From NCBI GenBank assembly GCA_054661495.1, contig BAAFSQ010000002.1:1-64000 (forward strand): DNA of 64,000 nucleotides. Reading direction: 5' to 3'. The number at the start of each line of letters is the position of its first letter. Positions within the stretch are counted from its first letter, which is position 1. Origin of the DNA: Zygophlyctis sp. KS116. Its lineage: Eukaryota; Chytridiomycota. The notes below the pieces were generated by a model. That model did not search any database, was not told where the DNA came from, and was given only the letters and a program-made list of their open reading frames with translations. A program made the position numbers and the translations under genes. Below are positions 22,937 through 35,600 of the stretch, piece by piece.

Positions 22937-25073
22937 TTAGTATTGGTATAATGAGTCTGATAATTTGTCTGGTTCGCCACGACGTTTGGTTGATAGTCGT
23001 CGGCGCAAAGAGTCAATAAATCGAGTTGCTAATTTAACTGCTGGCATAAATGCCGTTTTGACCTCTTCATCTGTAACCTCTTCATAAATACAGTTTTCTT
23101 CGGTGCTGATCATTGGATCGCTTCCACGAAGTGTAACCCAAGGATGTACTTTTATTTCCGCAATAGTGAGACGATCTCCTGGGTCCTTTTTTAACATTCC
23201 TATCATCAAATCAACTAATAGAGATGATAGGTTGGATGAGTATTTAATCTCGTCATTCTTGATCTGATCGGCTAGTTCTAGAATGTTATCGCTATCAAAG
23301 GGACAGCGACCATGTACAAGAGCATACAATGTTATTCCAAGTGACCAAACATCCGCCGATCTTCCATCTGGAATAGTAGAGTTTTCTGATATTAGTAAAT
23401 TCATAACCATACCATTGAAAGCCTCTGGTGGACTAAACGCTGGTGATGCATTTTTATCTTGAACAGCAGCTTGTTCATTTTCAAATGTGTGAGAAATTCC
23501 AAAATCAGCTATAACTACAGAAAAATCTTGAGCAAAAAGAAGATTTTCAGGTTTGATATCACGATGAATTATTTTTTTATAGTGCACTATAAGTTACAAG
23601 AATGCAAAATACTATATTCAACGCCAAGAAGAACATCACGTAGCATTTTTCTAGCCATATCCTCATTATAAGGTATTACGGTCTTATGTGGCACCAGCTT
23701 CATTATTGCACCATACTCACATAATTCGAATACTAAAATATAAAATCGTAAATTAGCCTACTCATGTAAATATTGTCATCTGCTGCATTATCCAGAACTT
23801 CGACTAAATAATTGATATTCGGATGCCGAGAAAGTTTTTTGAGAACAGCAATCTCTTTTTTCATTTCCTCTAAAACATCATGCTGACCAGGTCCATTCAT
23901 GACAGCTCTCCATCGCATTTTCTTGACCAGTCTACTTTTAGAAATCATCTTAAGTGCAAAGTATTGCCCACTTAGCGCACTCTTACAGAGATAAACTGTC
24001 CCGTATGCACCACTACCAATCTCTCGAATGATGTGATACTGGTTAATTTGACTAGTACTACATTCTTTTTCTCCTAGCCTGTTCACAAAAGTTGCCGTCC
24101 TATCTTGTACAAATATAGATGTTGTCTCTTTTATTCTACTACCTTCAGCCAAAAGAGATTTTTTCAGAGATTTTGATTTTCCTGGATCAGCTTTTGACGA
24201 TAATTCAAAACGAGCATCAGACCTCGTGCGAAATCGATCAAAAGTATCAATTTCGTCAATCCATGCCAGTTTTTTACTCTTTTTTGACTTTGATTGACTT
24301 AAACTTTGATTTTGCTGTTCCAATTTCAATGATTGCATAATAGTTCTTAATTCTTTAGGGCCAAGAGATTTTGATAAATGATTTCTGGGTTCTGATAAAG
24401 ATTCTCCAAAATCATCAAAGTTTGAAAATGACGATTCAGAATTTTCTTTTGGGACCCATGTATCATCCATATTGATCTCTGCTAATGATGGGGCAGATTT
24501 GAGCGATTTTCTAGATTGAGCACTTTTTGTCCGCTTGGCTCTATTATCTCTTTCAACGCTCTCTGGTTGTACTGCGAGTGGCATAACATTAAATTGTAGA
24601 TTATTGGAGTCTAGAGATACTATTGGTGTTATTTCATCTATGCTAGCAAGCCTCATTCTTGAATTCTCGCTTGAAAAGAATGCAGCAAAATATGGAGGTC
24701 TTTCAGCAGACTTTGATTCAGAAATACAAGGATCTGATGCCATTACAATACTGTTTTTGTAAATTCTTTCAGTAGAAGATTCTTTGATGACCATTGTAGT
24801 GTCCGATCGATTGGTTGATGATACAGATGAAGCCGATGCATCAATAAGCTTCGATTTGAGGATTTTAAGCTTGACACTCTTAGAGTCTGATATATTCTTT
24901 GATTGCCGAAAGTCCGGCTCTGAAGCATACAAGGAAACATCGCTAGAAAAATCTCTTTCGAGATCCTTTTCATGACTACCAAACATGGAAGAGATCTTTG
25001 AAGATAGTTTACTAAAGATCTTTCCAAATTTCTTCTTGAGGTCAAAAGATTTCTTCTTGTGACTCAAAGACAT
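22937..25073 (-). CDS. Protein kinase of the CaMKK / Ssp1 type
   Basis: The best start is MSLSHKKKSFDLKKKFGK at 25073, opening a basic, Ser-rich N-terminal region of about 330 residues. The kinase domain has IGSGAYGTVYLCK (Gly-rich loop), ALKMISK (VAIK Lys), IIHRDIKPENLL (catalytic loop), IADFGISHTF (DFG), SPPEAF and DVWSLGITLYALVHGRCPF. After the domain comes GSDPMISTEENCIYEEVTDEEVKTAF, the tail typical of Ca2+/calmodulin-dependent kinase kinases. Such kinases activate AMPK/Snf1 and CaMK. The window also has a CatSper-type Ca2+ channel. Confidence 0.88.
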
Positions 25074-25282
25074 GATTTTATTTAGTTTTATAAAATAGTA
25101 AACAATGCCCAATCCATCGAAATCATGCCAATCTAAAAATAGATTTGGCAGAGCAACTAAAGCCCGATGAGACAATCTTATAATTACCCCTACTGATCAA
25201 GTTTAAGAGACTTGTTTGCCTTGAAATTATTTCTATCGGGAGATAATGCTCTCTTTTTATTTGTTCTAAAAATTAAGTAATT

Positions 25283-26453
25283 TTAAGCATACTCTTCAGA
25301 CTTTGGAGAAATATCCATTGAATTAGTTGCTTCAGCTTGTAAGTTTGATTGTCTGTCAGCTTTACTTTTAGATATAGCATTTGCAACAGCTTCCGCAATA
25401 CGTGGAGCAATTTTCAAATGCTCGGGTGATTGATACTGTGAACATGATGGGCATTTAAACCTTTTTGCAATATCAGCATTTTCCAACAATGAAAAAGTTA
25501 TACCTAAAATTTACATTTAAAAATGTTACATTCTTTACAAAAGGCAGTATTACAACAAGATACTACAACAGGGTCTGTAAACAGTTTATCACAAAGAGAA
25601 CATTTCAAATCACTTGAAAAAGAATCCAATTCACCGACAGCCTTTGTTCTAGTCATTTTATTCCAAGCATCTCTAATTTTTTTAATATAAAAATCAATTT
25701 ACTCATTTGGTTGTGCAACAACAATCTCACCTGTAGTTGTCACCATTAATCCAGCCGCATCTTTACTTTCTACAGTCTTCAAAAACATTTTTGGTATTCC
25801 AGTTGTTCTTTTTAATTTTGGTCTATTATCATAGTCCTTATTTCCCAAAGTGGGACATTGATTAATAAAATGACCTTTTTCACCACATCTAAAGCAGACA
25901 TAATTCGCATGTGGAGTTTTTTCACCTTGAGCCTGCATTCCTCTTCCCATCCCCATTGGACGATACATTGGCCGTTGACTATAAATCAATAAATTTCACC
26001 AAAATACCTATTAGCTGTATTTTCCCATTGAGCCGATTGTTGCTTAAACATCATCTTGATCTTATCTTCTTCAGACATATCAGAATGTTGCATTAAATTT
26101 GGTCTTAATTTTGGTCTATAAGCGATTGGCTGAGCTTTGGAGAATGTTGGTACAGCCTTTGAATAGCCAAGAGGATTAACTCCCAAATACTTTTGAGCAG
26201 TTCCTTTTCCTGCTCTTGTTGCAGGCCTTCTAGAGACTAAAACCGATGAATTTTTAGGAATAATTTCATTATCGTCCAAGATCTCTTCTCCTGACGACGA
26301 ATTCCAAAGAATTAAGTCAAAATCATTTCCTTTTCCCAATTTCTTTGTGATCATGATGTCCTTTTTAAGATCAAATACTGAAATTCCTGATCCGTCGAAT
26401 TTGCATGTGTCATAGTCCTTTGCGATCTTGAATTTGTAGAAAACTGAGCTCAT
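25283..26453 (-). CDS. MPE1: Cleavage/polyadenylation factor subunit Mpe1 (RBBP6 family)
   Basis: The domain order DWNN - zinc knuckle - RING is that of Mpe1/RBBP6. The ubiquitin-like DWNN domain is at the start (VFYKFKIAKDYDTCKFDG, LVSRRPATRAG). The CCHC knuckle is CFRCGEKGHFINQC. The RING holds CSLCDKLFTDPVVVSCCNTAFC followed by FKCPSC. Introns of about 29 nt separate exons, for example near 25980-26010. The protein is part of the CPF complex that cuts and polyadenylates pre-mRNA; in this window convergent genes leave almost no room for separate 3' ends. Confidence 0.93.
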
Positions 26454-26915
26454 GCAAACAAAACTTGTGTTTTAGGATATTAGGCAATCGAACCTCGGCG
26501 CTGGCGGTTTATCAAAAAAAAGTTTAGGAAAAATGCCAAAGTTTTGCACCCGCCGTCACGTTATCTCTAATCCCAGACTGTACCTAGTGCTTAATGATGG
26601 ATGTCTCACACACGAATGAATTTCATTCTTTAACCCTAAGTTGTATCTCTCTCCTCTTTATAAATTTAAAGAATCCTGAATTTGTATGCACAGACATAAG
26701 AATTACGCCTACCTGCGCATCCTACGGGATAGAGCCTTGGCTCGAAATTTAAGAGTGGTGTATGGTTCTTTTTGTCTCATGGTTGGAATCTGGGGATGGC
26801 TAAAGACGGCAAATGCGGTGCAAATTCTTTATATTTTTGGTAGAATTTACCCTAACCATAAACATTACCACTGGGCGCCCATTGGAAGATTTAGCCTACA
26901 CCCCAGACGTTGACC
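26454..26915 (+). other. Divergent intergenic region, MPE1 / OPT (462 bp)
   Basis: This is one of the longest non-coding gaps in the window. It lies between two divergent start codons, so it probably holds both promoters. The left part is richer in G+C (about 26480-26570). An open frame covers 26686-26913 but is short and has no recognisable domain. No tRNA-like fold was found on a visual check of the TCGAACC-containing segment near 26490. Confidence 0.5.
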
Positions 26916-29298
26916 ATGTATTCTGATAACGGATACATTGAATTGGACGATTTGGATGATTTGGACGATTTGGATGATATCGACACAACAGATCTTAATG
27001 ATACGCAAGTCATTGACTCTAAATTGGCAAATCAGATCGCTGATGGACTTGTGCCGAAAACAGATGATCCATTGTTGCCATCCTTTACTTTACGGGTTCT
27101 GATTATAGGTACAATATGGAATATATTCTTGGCTATTTCTAATGGAATATTTTCATTCAGAACGACGTCGTTTCAAGTTCCTGGGATCTTTGCAACTCTT
27201 TTAAGTTATCCAATGGGGATATTTCTAAGTAGAATCTTGCCAAGGAAAAAAATAAATATTTTTGGCAAAAGGTGGGAATTAAATGATGGGGATTTTTCAA
27301 TAAAGGAACATGTATTAATATACATTATTGCATCAGGTATGAAATCCGATCAATCAATTAATCATTTTATTAACTGTTAGGGGGAGCAGGAATCGCGTAT
27401 GGGTTGGATAATGTTGTTACACAGAGAATGAGCATGTTTATGGGGAACTCTACAATTAATTTTTTTGAAGCTCTATTATGGGTATTGTCAAGTCAATTTA
27501 TTGGTTTTGGGATGGCTGGGATTATGAGACGTTTTTTGATTAAGCCGGCTGCAATGTTGTGGCCAACATGTTTATCAGACGTTGCATTGTTTGTTGGATT
27601 TCATGAAAAATCAACAGATGCAAACCAACTCAGTAGATTTAAAATGTTTTGGTGGGGACTTTTGGGAATGTTTATATACTCTTGGTTTCCAATGTATATC
27701 TCTCCAGCGCTACAATCAATACCAGTCTTGTGTTTTATTACTTCAAATTCAAAATTACGGTTTTTAGCGTCTGGATGGCCAATACCAGCAGGATATGGAG
27801 GCGTTGGATTGGGTACTCTTTCCGTATTCTCTTTAGAAATTTAATAATTAGTTTGATTGGTCACAAATAGGAGGATCCAGTATGACTATTCCTTGGTGGG
27901 CTACAGTGAATTTTGTGATTGGAAATATTATCTGGGCATGGATTTTGACGCCCTTGTTATATTATTCAGATGCTTTTGGGATGGATTCATCTTTAAGGTC
28001 TCATGGATTACCTGTCTTGAATACAGGATCACTATTTAACAAGAATGGGACTGCAATTAATGCTCTCAGTTTGTATAACCATACAACGTACGATATTAAT
28101 CTGCAAGCATACAACGAGAATGCCCCAATATACATCACTACACTTTTTTCCATGTCTTATGCTTCCAGTTTCCTTGGGATTACAGCGGCTTTTACTCATG
28201 TCTTTTTATGGTATGGAAAAGATATTGTGCGCCAATTTAGAGCGACCTTGTTACAATTAGATGATAAAGCTGATAATTCTGATATTCATAATCAACTGAT
28301 GAAAAGCTACCCTGATTTTTCTGAAATCGATTATCTAATATTTCTAAGTTTTTGTATTATTCTTCAAGTGATTGTATCATTGTAAGTTCCTTGTACTTTA
28401 TATACGTAGAACGACTTCTTTTACAATGCCTCTTTGGTCTGTGTTTCTCTGTTTAGCCATGTCACTCTCATCAATTTTACCTCTGGGAATAATCAAAGCG
28501 ATTGCTGGATCGTCTCTTGGTCTTAATGTTCTAACTGAATTTGTGATTGGACTTCTTATACCTGGGAGCACGGTTGCCGTCATGTCATTTAAAAGCCTTG
28601 GAACCAATTCTGTCATTCAAGCACTGGATTTATTGAGTGACTTAAAATTGGGACATTATATGAAGATAAATCCTATTCATATGGTATACGCACAGGTAAA
28701 TTTAATTATTAAAATTAGTTGTATGGGACTTTTATAGGAGCATTATTCAACACTATATCTTGCTTTTTCGTAATGGATTTCATGAAGGATATACTAGGTA
28801 CACCTGATTGGCAAGTATCTAGCTATACTATATTCTATAATGCAGGAGCAATTTGGGTAATTTCCTACTAATTAAAATTCCAAGGGAGCTATTGGCCCAT
28901 CTAGATTTTTCGGAATAGGATCAGTCTATCAAGGATTGTTATGGTGTTTCCCTCTTGGTATTTTACTCCCCATTGTACCATGGCTCCTAAACAGGACCTA
29001 CCCCTCACCCTACTGGCACCTTGTGAATGTACCTCTTTTATGCTCCATGACTGAACCTGGAAGAGTGCAAAACTATATAATATGTTCTACTCTAGTCTCT
29101 TGGTACTTTCAAAATTACATTTTCCGTAAATATCATGATTGGTGGACTAGATATAATTATATACTTTCTGTTGGATTTGCCAGTGGAGTCTCAATCTGTG
29201 GCCTATTTATAACCTTTCTACAGGAATCCGGACATGAATTTCCTTATTGGTATCTTAACCCTCAAGAAAGAGAATCATCTTGTAAGCCATATATTTAA
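26916..29298 (+). CDS. Oligopeptide transporter, OPT family
   Basis: OPT proteins are proton-coupled importers of small peptides or metal-peptide chelates. The first ATG is 26916. An Asp/Leu repeat tail (DDLDDLDDLDD) precedes about a dozen hydrophobic segments. Family motifs are visible: GIFSFRTTSFQVPG, the ALLWVLSSQFIGFGMAG helix, MLWPTCLSDVALF, PIPAGYGGVGLGTLSVF, SSFLGITAAFTHVFLWYG, GLLIPGSTVAVMSFKSLG, HYMKINP and NWHLVNVP-like YWHLVNVP. Introns include a 44-nt one near 27336-27379. The gene ends near 29298, 23 bp from the stop of the ribosomal protein gene. Confidence 0.92.
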
Positions 29299-29321
29299 AA
29301 ACAGTTACTCATTTGCCTAAT

Positions 29322-29762
29322 TTAATTAAAAATATTAGTAAAACATACAACTTTCTTCAAACGTGCGCTTCCATTAGTCAACTTGACATTTAACTGAGCA
29401 GCTCTTTCCACGATGCTGATTCTTTTCTTTGAAGAGATATTATGGGCGATTTCACCAGCATATAAACGATTGTGCATCAATAGCATTTCAACGTCTGCGA
29501 CATTGGTGATTAAAAACTTTTTAAGGCCGTTTGGCATCATATGTCTAGTTCTAGCGTTTGATCCATATCCGATGCTTGGCATAGGAATTTGTCCCTTGAA
29601 ACGACGACGGACTCTGTTATCAATACCCTTTGGCTTTCTCCAAGATGCCTAAAATTAGCCATGGAAATATACATCAATTTTCTTGTAGCGATCACACTGG
29701 TGACGGGTAAACTTTTTAGTTCTCTTTTTAACAATCTTGAGTTTAGCGACTGAATTTGACAT
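29322..29762 (-). CDS. RPL32: 60S ribosomal protein eL32
   Basis: Two exons (29762-29673, 29648-29322) flank a 24-nt intron (29649-29672) and encode 138 residues. Motifs are those of eL32: [49 protein letters not shown], and a C-terminal [16 protein letters not shown]. The start codon lies beside a long T/A-rich upstream region. Confidence 0.97.
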
Positions 29763-29930
29763 TTTTTAAATTTTTTTTTCTGTGTCTGTGGCCGCCGCTG
29801 CGCACAAATTTTTATAATTTTTTCGCCACTCCTGTTTGACCCTTGACCCTTCTTGAACCTGGGCCCTGGACTTTTTTTTAAAAGTTTTTTTTTTAATTTT
29901 TTTTTTTAATTTTTTTAAATTTTTTTTTAA

Positions 29931-29964
29931 GTGGTTTAAAAGTTTTTGAAAATTTTTAAACCAC
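29931..29964. repeat. 11-bp perfect inverted repeat
   Basis: gtggtttaaaa (29931-29941) is the exact reverse complement of ttttaaaccac (29954-29964), with a 12-nt A/T loop. It lies directly upstream of the poly-T tracts of the eL32 promoter and downstream of the cysteinyl-tRNA synthetase stop. It could be a 3'-end hairpin or a protein site. Confidence 0.7.
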
Positions 29965-29996
29965 ATTATAAATTCCTTTATAACTCAACCCTCGAT

Positions 29997-30020
29997 TGCT
30001 CTAGTGCTCTAGTGCTCTAG
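29997..30020. repeat. TGCTCTAG x3 direct repeat
   Basis: Three head-to-tail copies of an 8-bp unit. Function not known. Confidence 0.8.
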
Positions 30021-30061
30021 GGGATAAAATATAAATTTCAAGAAAGTAATATGTGTATTAG

Positions 30062-32468
30062 TTAACCCTGAGAGTCCAAAAGAAACTCTTGGTGCAATTT
30101 TACTTGCGCAGCATATTCCTTTTCAAGCTTTTTTCTTTTAGATTTAGAAATTTCTATTCCTTCTCTGTCTTTAAGTGGAAGTCCCATAGAGTCCCATTCA
30201 GAGTATTCACTGTTTTTAAACATTTCTAAAGGTTTAATAGATCCTTTTGCCAATCTTTCTTGTTTTTTAAGTAAATTTAGTCTTGCTCTTTCTTCTTTTT
30301 CTAGTAATTTTTCCTTTTCACGCTTTGGAATAAGTAAAATAAAATTATACCTTTTCTTTTTCTTGTCTGGCTTCAAGTAGAATAGATGCATCAATAAGCT
30401 TAATAAGAGCTTTTCCATCATCACGGTCTTCAAGTGAAATTCCAAGATCAACCATGTCAAAATCTCGAAGTTGATCACAAAGAATTAGAAATTCTCTAGG
30501 ATCGGATTTAGATTGCGCTAAATTACGAACAGTGTCTCGGAATTTAGATAGAGCTGTTACAAAAGGAAGAATTGTTTCTTCTTTATTGACTCCAGATAAA
30601 GTTGAACCAGATCCAATTAGAGGGTTCAAGTTTGGATATACTCCAAAGACTTGCATTAAATTTGTAATATATTCTGCAATTCCTTTTAATAAATCAGAAT
30701 TAGGAATAGATTTGCTCTTATTCTTTTCTTGGTAATAGGTGTTGCATATAGAGATTAGATTCTTTATTTCAGTCATTACTACTGGAGTATTGAAGGAATC
30801 ATAAAGGGCTTCATCAATAAGAATTTGTTTCTCCTGGAACCTAAATATTATTTAAAATAAAGTTTACAGCTTGTTGAGGGATTTTTCCTCTTTATGGAAA
30901 TTATGATTTCCAGTAAAAACATAGGAAAGAGACTGTTCATGAATCAAGGCTTTTACCATTGACATGAAATTGTTCACAAAAGATTCAAAAGATTTTGCTT
31001 CATTCATAGAGGCAATACTGTAATCTAAAACAGAGTCCCATGAGTGTAATAAGAAAAATAAACGTATTTGGGACGCAGTATAAGAATTTAAAGCCTCCTA
31101 AAAAGTTAATATCTTTTAAATTACTTGAATAGTAATGAAATTCTTTAAACTTTTAGACATTTTTTGACCTTCAATATGTAAATGTCCTGCGTGCAAAAAA
31201 TAGTTTACCCACTGTTTACAATTAAAATATCCCTCGCATTGAGCGATTTCATTGTCATGATGAGGAAATGCCAAATCAATTCCACCTGAATGAATATCTA
31301 AACGTTCACCAAGCACATCACTAGCCATAACTGAGCATTCAATATGCCAACCAGGACGCCCATGGCCCCAGGGTGATTCCCATGCAGGCTCTCCTTGTTT
31401 TGATTTTTTCCATAAAGCAAAATCAGAACTTGTCTTTTTACCTTTAAGGTCTTTACTCAAATCTCCTTCACCTTCTTGAAGTAATTTTACGTTACCAGCC
31501 GACCAAGGCTCTAATTTCGCATAGTCATGACCTTCAGTCTTATCAAATTTAACAGTGTCAAAATAAACTGAACCATCAAATTCATAAGCATAACCATTTT
31601 GGATAATTTTGTCCACAAATTCTACTATTTCCGGAACGTATTCACTAACTCGCGTCAATACATTAGGTCTCTGTATATTCAAGTCATCCATATCCTTAAA
31701 ATATTCATTTTCCCAAAAAGCAGCAAAATCTCTAAAAATCTTTTGATCAGTGACTAAATGCCCCTTCTAAAATAATAAATAAATTTAAAAATTACCTCTA
31801 AATCTAGTAAAGGTGCCACAACATCCTTTACTTGATCTAACAGCCCTTCACCTACTCCTGAATCTGAATCTGAGCCTAACAACTCTTGCATTGCGCCTTT
31901 AGCCTTGACTGCAATCTTGATATAGAGTTCAAATTTAGGTTCGTCTGAAGCATCAATGACATTGCTTTCAACGGCTTTTAAAAATCCATCAAAATTCGTG
32001 CAGACATTCGAATAAAATCTTTGCAATTTTGACGATACATGATGACTCCATGCCTTTTCGATAAATTCCTTGATAGAATCATTCATTCCATTTTTCAATA
32101 AATCTTCCTTCCATGAATCAAACAAATACTTTTGACGGGCTTCCCTAATGATCTTTTCTTAATATTTATGGATTACCTTGTCATCAATATCTGTAATGTT
32201 CATGACATAATTCACATGAAAGCCAAAGTATTGAGTCATTATTCGACGCAGAATATCAAAGGTGATATATGCCCTTGCATGTCCCATGTGCGATTTATCA
32301 TAGACCGTTGGGCCACAGCAATACCAAGATACCTGATTGCCATGATCGGGGACAAAAACATCCTGCGGTTAAATCTCAAGTGCTTACTTTTGATCGGGTC
32401 AGGGAATTATATACTTTTAGACTGGGAGCTTTTGGGAGGGACGGAGGAATCCAAAGCGGTTGTCGCAT
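30062..32468 (-). CDS. CARS: Cysteinyl-tRNA synthetase, cytosolic type
   Basis: It charges tRNA-Cys. I place the start at 32468 ([18 protein letters not shown]), in frame with [15 protein letters not shown] as in eukaryotic Cys[20 protein letters not shown] holds zinc ligands and the HIGH motif; ITDIDDK follows. The zinc-site segment [11 protein letters not shown] and the family motif [20 protein letters not shown] are present. KMSKSLKNF is the second class I motif. An eukaryote-type C-terminal extension ends the gene ([27 protein letters not shown] is split by charged helices). Several introns of about 24-28 nt break the frame. Confidence 0.95.
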
Positions 32469-32625
32469 TAAATTTACTAAAAACTTTCTGGATAATTATA
32501 TAGCCGGGCGTGTGCAAACTTCTGTTTTATCTATTCTGACGCAATATTGTCCATCTCTTCCACATCAACTTCCTCTTCATATGAGTCCTCAGTGGTTGGA
32601 CTTCTAATCATAAACAAAATTAATC

Positions 32626-35600
32626 TTACTCTAAAATTGGTGATTCTAAATTTGGAGATAGTCTGTCTGGAGATGTTTGAATTGCTGATGATACGCCGGC
32701 ATCTTGAGAAAATGCAAATCCAGTGTTTGCAATTGTGATGCCTTGATTTCCTAGGAATATGATGGATGATGATTGTTTTCCCATGGATTTTGGTTTAGAT
32801 ATTGTGAAAGTGCGCAGAAATCTGGTAGCCTTTCCAACGCCTTCTTTGATAATGCTAGAAACTGAAGGTTTTCTGGACCTAAGTGAAGAATCAGCGTTAA
32901 CATTGCAGTCTATGCTTTTGCACTGTTCGGCCTCTGATATAATATCAAATCCATCAGTAGCTGATGTACTGCATATTTTGTCAGATTCTTTGTCTAATTT
33001 CTCTCTTTCTAATTTCTTTGCATGTGTACGGGATGAAATTTTATCCTCGGATTTGGATCTAGGGGCAGTTTCTGTTTTCTTGCTAGATTTTAGGGGTCCT
33101 GTTTTGTATGATCTGAGAGATATTTCAGAGTCATCATCTTTTAAACCATCTTTAATAGAATCGTCGCATTTATATAAGCTTGACATTTCACTTCCTACCT
33201 TGAGCATGGAATCGTCTTCTCCTATTCGATTATTTTCTTCATAGTTACTTGTATTTTTTTTCTGTATCTCTTGTATAATATCCAAGTCTGTTGGCCATAA
33301 ATACTGCTGAATGAATTTGGCAGTTATCCTAGGAAGCAAACAAAGTATGACACAAAAAACAATCCCGAGATAATATGACGTATTGTTTAAAAATGTCACG
33401 GTGACTCCAAAAGTATCAGATTTTACATCAAATGAAAATCCTACCGCATATGCAACCCACATCATAATTGTGATGAAGTAGAATGCCCATGCAGTCACTG
33501 TCCATGACGAAAGTGCAAAAATGGCACTGGTATTGACCGCAAATATTACGGAATGAGCTAAAAAGGTTCCCATTGCGTCTTTATTTACTTCATATGCATT
33601 AGGATCAGTATTTGAATCATGGAATGTGAAATACATCACATAATAGCATATGATTGACTGATAAACTCCCTCCAAAATATGGCTCCAAAATTTGTCTGAT
33701 GTATATACAGTTTGCTGAATGCCTTTGAAATATATATTGGGAATGTTAATCGACACCTTTTCTGAAATGTCCTGATCAAAAATTCCCAAGTACATGGTCG
33801 GTAGAGCGGAAAAAAAGGTATTAAAATAGATACTGTATGTAAAGTCTGTAATGAATGAAGTCGAAAAACTAGCAGTTAATAATTTTAAGCAAATTTACCC
33901 ACAATCAAATTGATACCAAAACAATACAAATATCCATACTACATTTTTGTAAAAATAATTCAAGACCAGCTTGGCAGTTCGCAGATATGACCATCGCCCA
34001 TGTACAAGCAGAAGTCTAGTAAGAAATCGGAATTGAGCAATGGCATAGTCACTAGCCATGACCGCCTGTAAGCCTTCCTTTCCACTAATTCCAATCCCTA
34101 TATCGGCCTCTTGAATCATCGATACATCGTTTGATCCATCCCCAATTGAAAGACAAATAGCACCCTATACAATTATGAAGTCAATAATTACCAATCCCAC
34201 TCTGACCATCTGAACAACCTTTGCCTTCTGAAGAGGGCTCACTCGACAGCACATAACGGCTTTACATCGGCAAGAAAGTTCAAGCATCAATGCTTTACAT
34301 GATGGCTCAAGAGCATAACGAAGAGTATCACCTTCCAAAATCAATGCGAACGAATCATTTTGAACAGGAGTTCCATCAGGATGCCAAAACCGATCCAAAG
34401 CTTCCAAAAGCTGTTTTTCTGTTTCAAGTGGAGATGATGCTTTGAGTACAACCATATCCATGGTTTTTTTAAGAAGATTGCATGAGAACCCAATATTAAT
34501 TGCTGTTTCCATTTTATCGCCCTATTCATTATTCCTTTTTCTGACATTACAGTTAAGACCCATATTTTGATACCAGCCCGCGACAATTTGGCGATGCTTT
34601 CTGGAACTCCCTCCTGAAGTTTATCTTCAATCGCCGTTACTCCCACTAAATTTAATTCCCTTTCAATCATCTCAGCCGCTTTATCGATTTCTTTTTCTCT
34701 GTCTACAAGAGATTTTTGAGCTTTGGAGTGTATATCGGCCCAACTTTCGTACTCATGCGCTGGTATAATTCTATATGCTAAACATAGAGTCCGAAGTCCT
34801 AAAAATAAATCGAATTCCTAAATACCATCATTTGCAAATTCTTCAAGATGACATCTAGTAGTTTCCTCTAATGATAGATCAGTGTCATGCTTAAGTCTCT
34901 CTAATATTACACAATCAGCCCCTTTGCAAATTAAAATTATTTCACCCTCAGGCCTTTTTACAATTATACTCATTCTCTTTCTAAACGAATTGAATTCCAT
35001 AATTTTTAGCAGTTCGTACTTCCTATCTTCCCCAAAAATATTCACTGTAATAATATCTTTAACTCTGTCTAAAAAAGTGAAACCGACGTCCTTTGCCGCT
35101 AATACAAGAGCAGCTTCATCCGGTGATTGTGCCTTATATACAATCTTATGGGGATTATCTGCATTTGTTTTTTCTGTCAAAACTGTATGGCAAAGTGCCA
35201 AAAGAGTGAAAAATTCTCGTATTCGCAATGAATGGTGGTTATTTGCATGAATATCTTTATGAATCCTGGGATCAACAAAGGGCAGTTCTTCGGATATATA
35301 TATCGGATCGCAAATTTTAGAAAGCTCTTCTTTCATAGTTTGTTGATCAGAAATTCTTTCATTCTTGAAATCTTTACCATAAACTTTACCATAGATATAT
35401 CCATTGATGGAAACTCTTCGAAGTTCCATTTGATTACTGGTAAGAGTTCCAGTTTTATCAGAAAAAATATACTCGACTTGACCTATTTATCAGTAAATAA
35501 AGTGTACCCAAGTCGTCACACAATTTCCATGACTGACAAATAACTGGTGAATCTGTCGCCTCATCGTATGCCTGTAAATCACGAAGAATAAAATATGACT

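Larger units (their letters stand above)
29763..30061 (-). promoter_or_regulatory. Upstream region of eL32: homopolymer tracts and short repeats
   Basis: This 299-bp gap lies between the eL32 start and the cysteinyl-tRNA synthetase stop, both on the minus strand. It is dominated by T runs of 6-11 on the plus strand (29762-29935), so poly(A) runs on the coding strand of eL32. Such dA:dT tracts keep promoters free of nucleosomes at ribosomal-protein genes in yeasts. It also holds an inverted repeat (29931-29964) and a triple 8-bp repeat (29997-30020). No gene was seen. Confidence 0.6.

Noticed and set aside
26480-26510. Possible tRNA T-arm (TCGAACC) on the minus strand
   Set aside because: The flanking bases do not form a T-stem or acceptor stem, and no anticodon arm was found.
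26686-26913. 75-codon open frame upstream of the OPT gene
   Set aside because: Short, no homology or domain, and it overlaps the OPT start; the region is a divergent promoter.
32759-33244. 161-codon open frame on the plus strand
   Set aside because: Antisense shadow of the P4-ATPase C-terminal exon, with Ser/Leu-rich mirrored composition.
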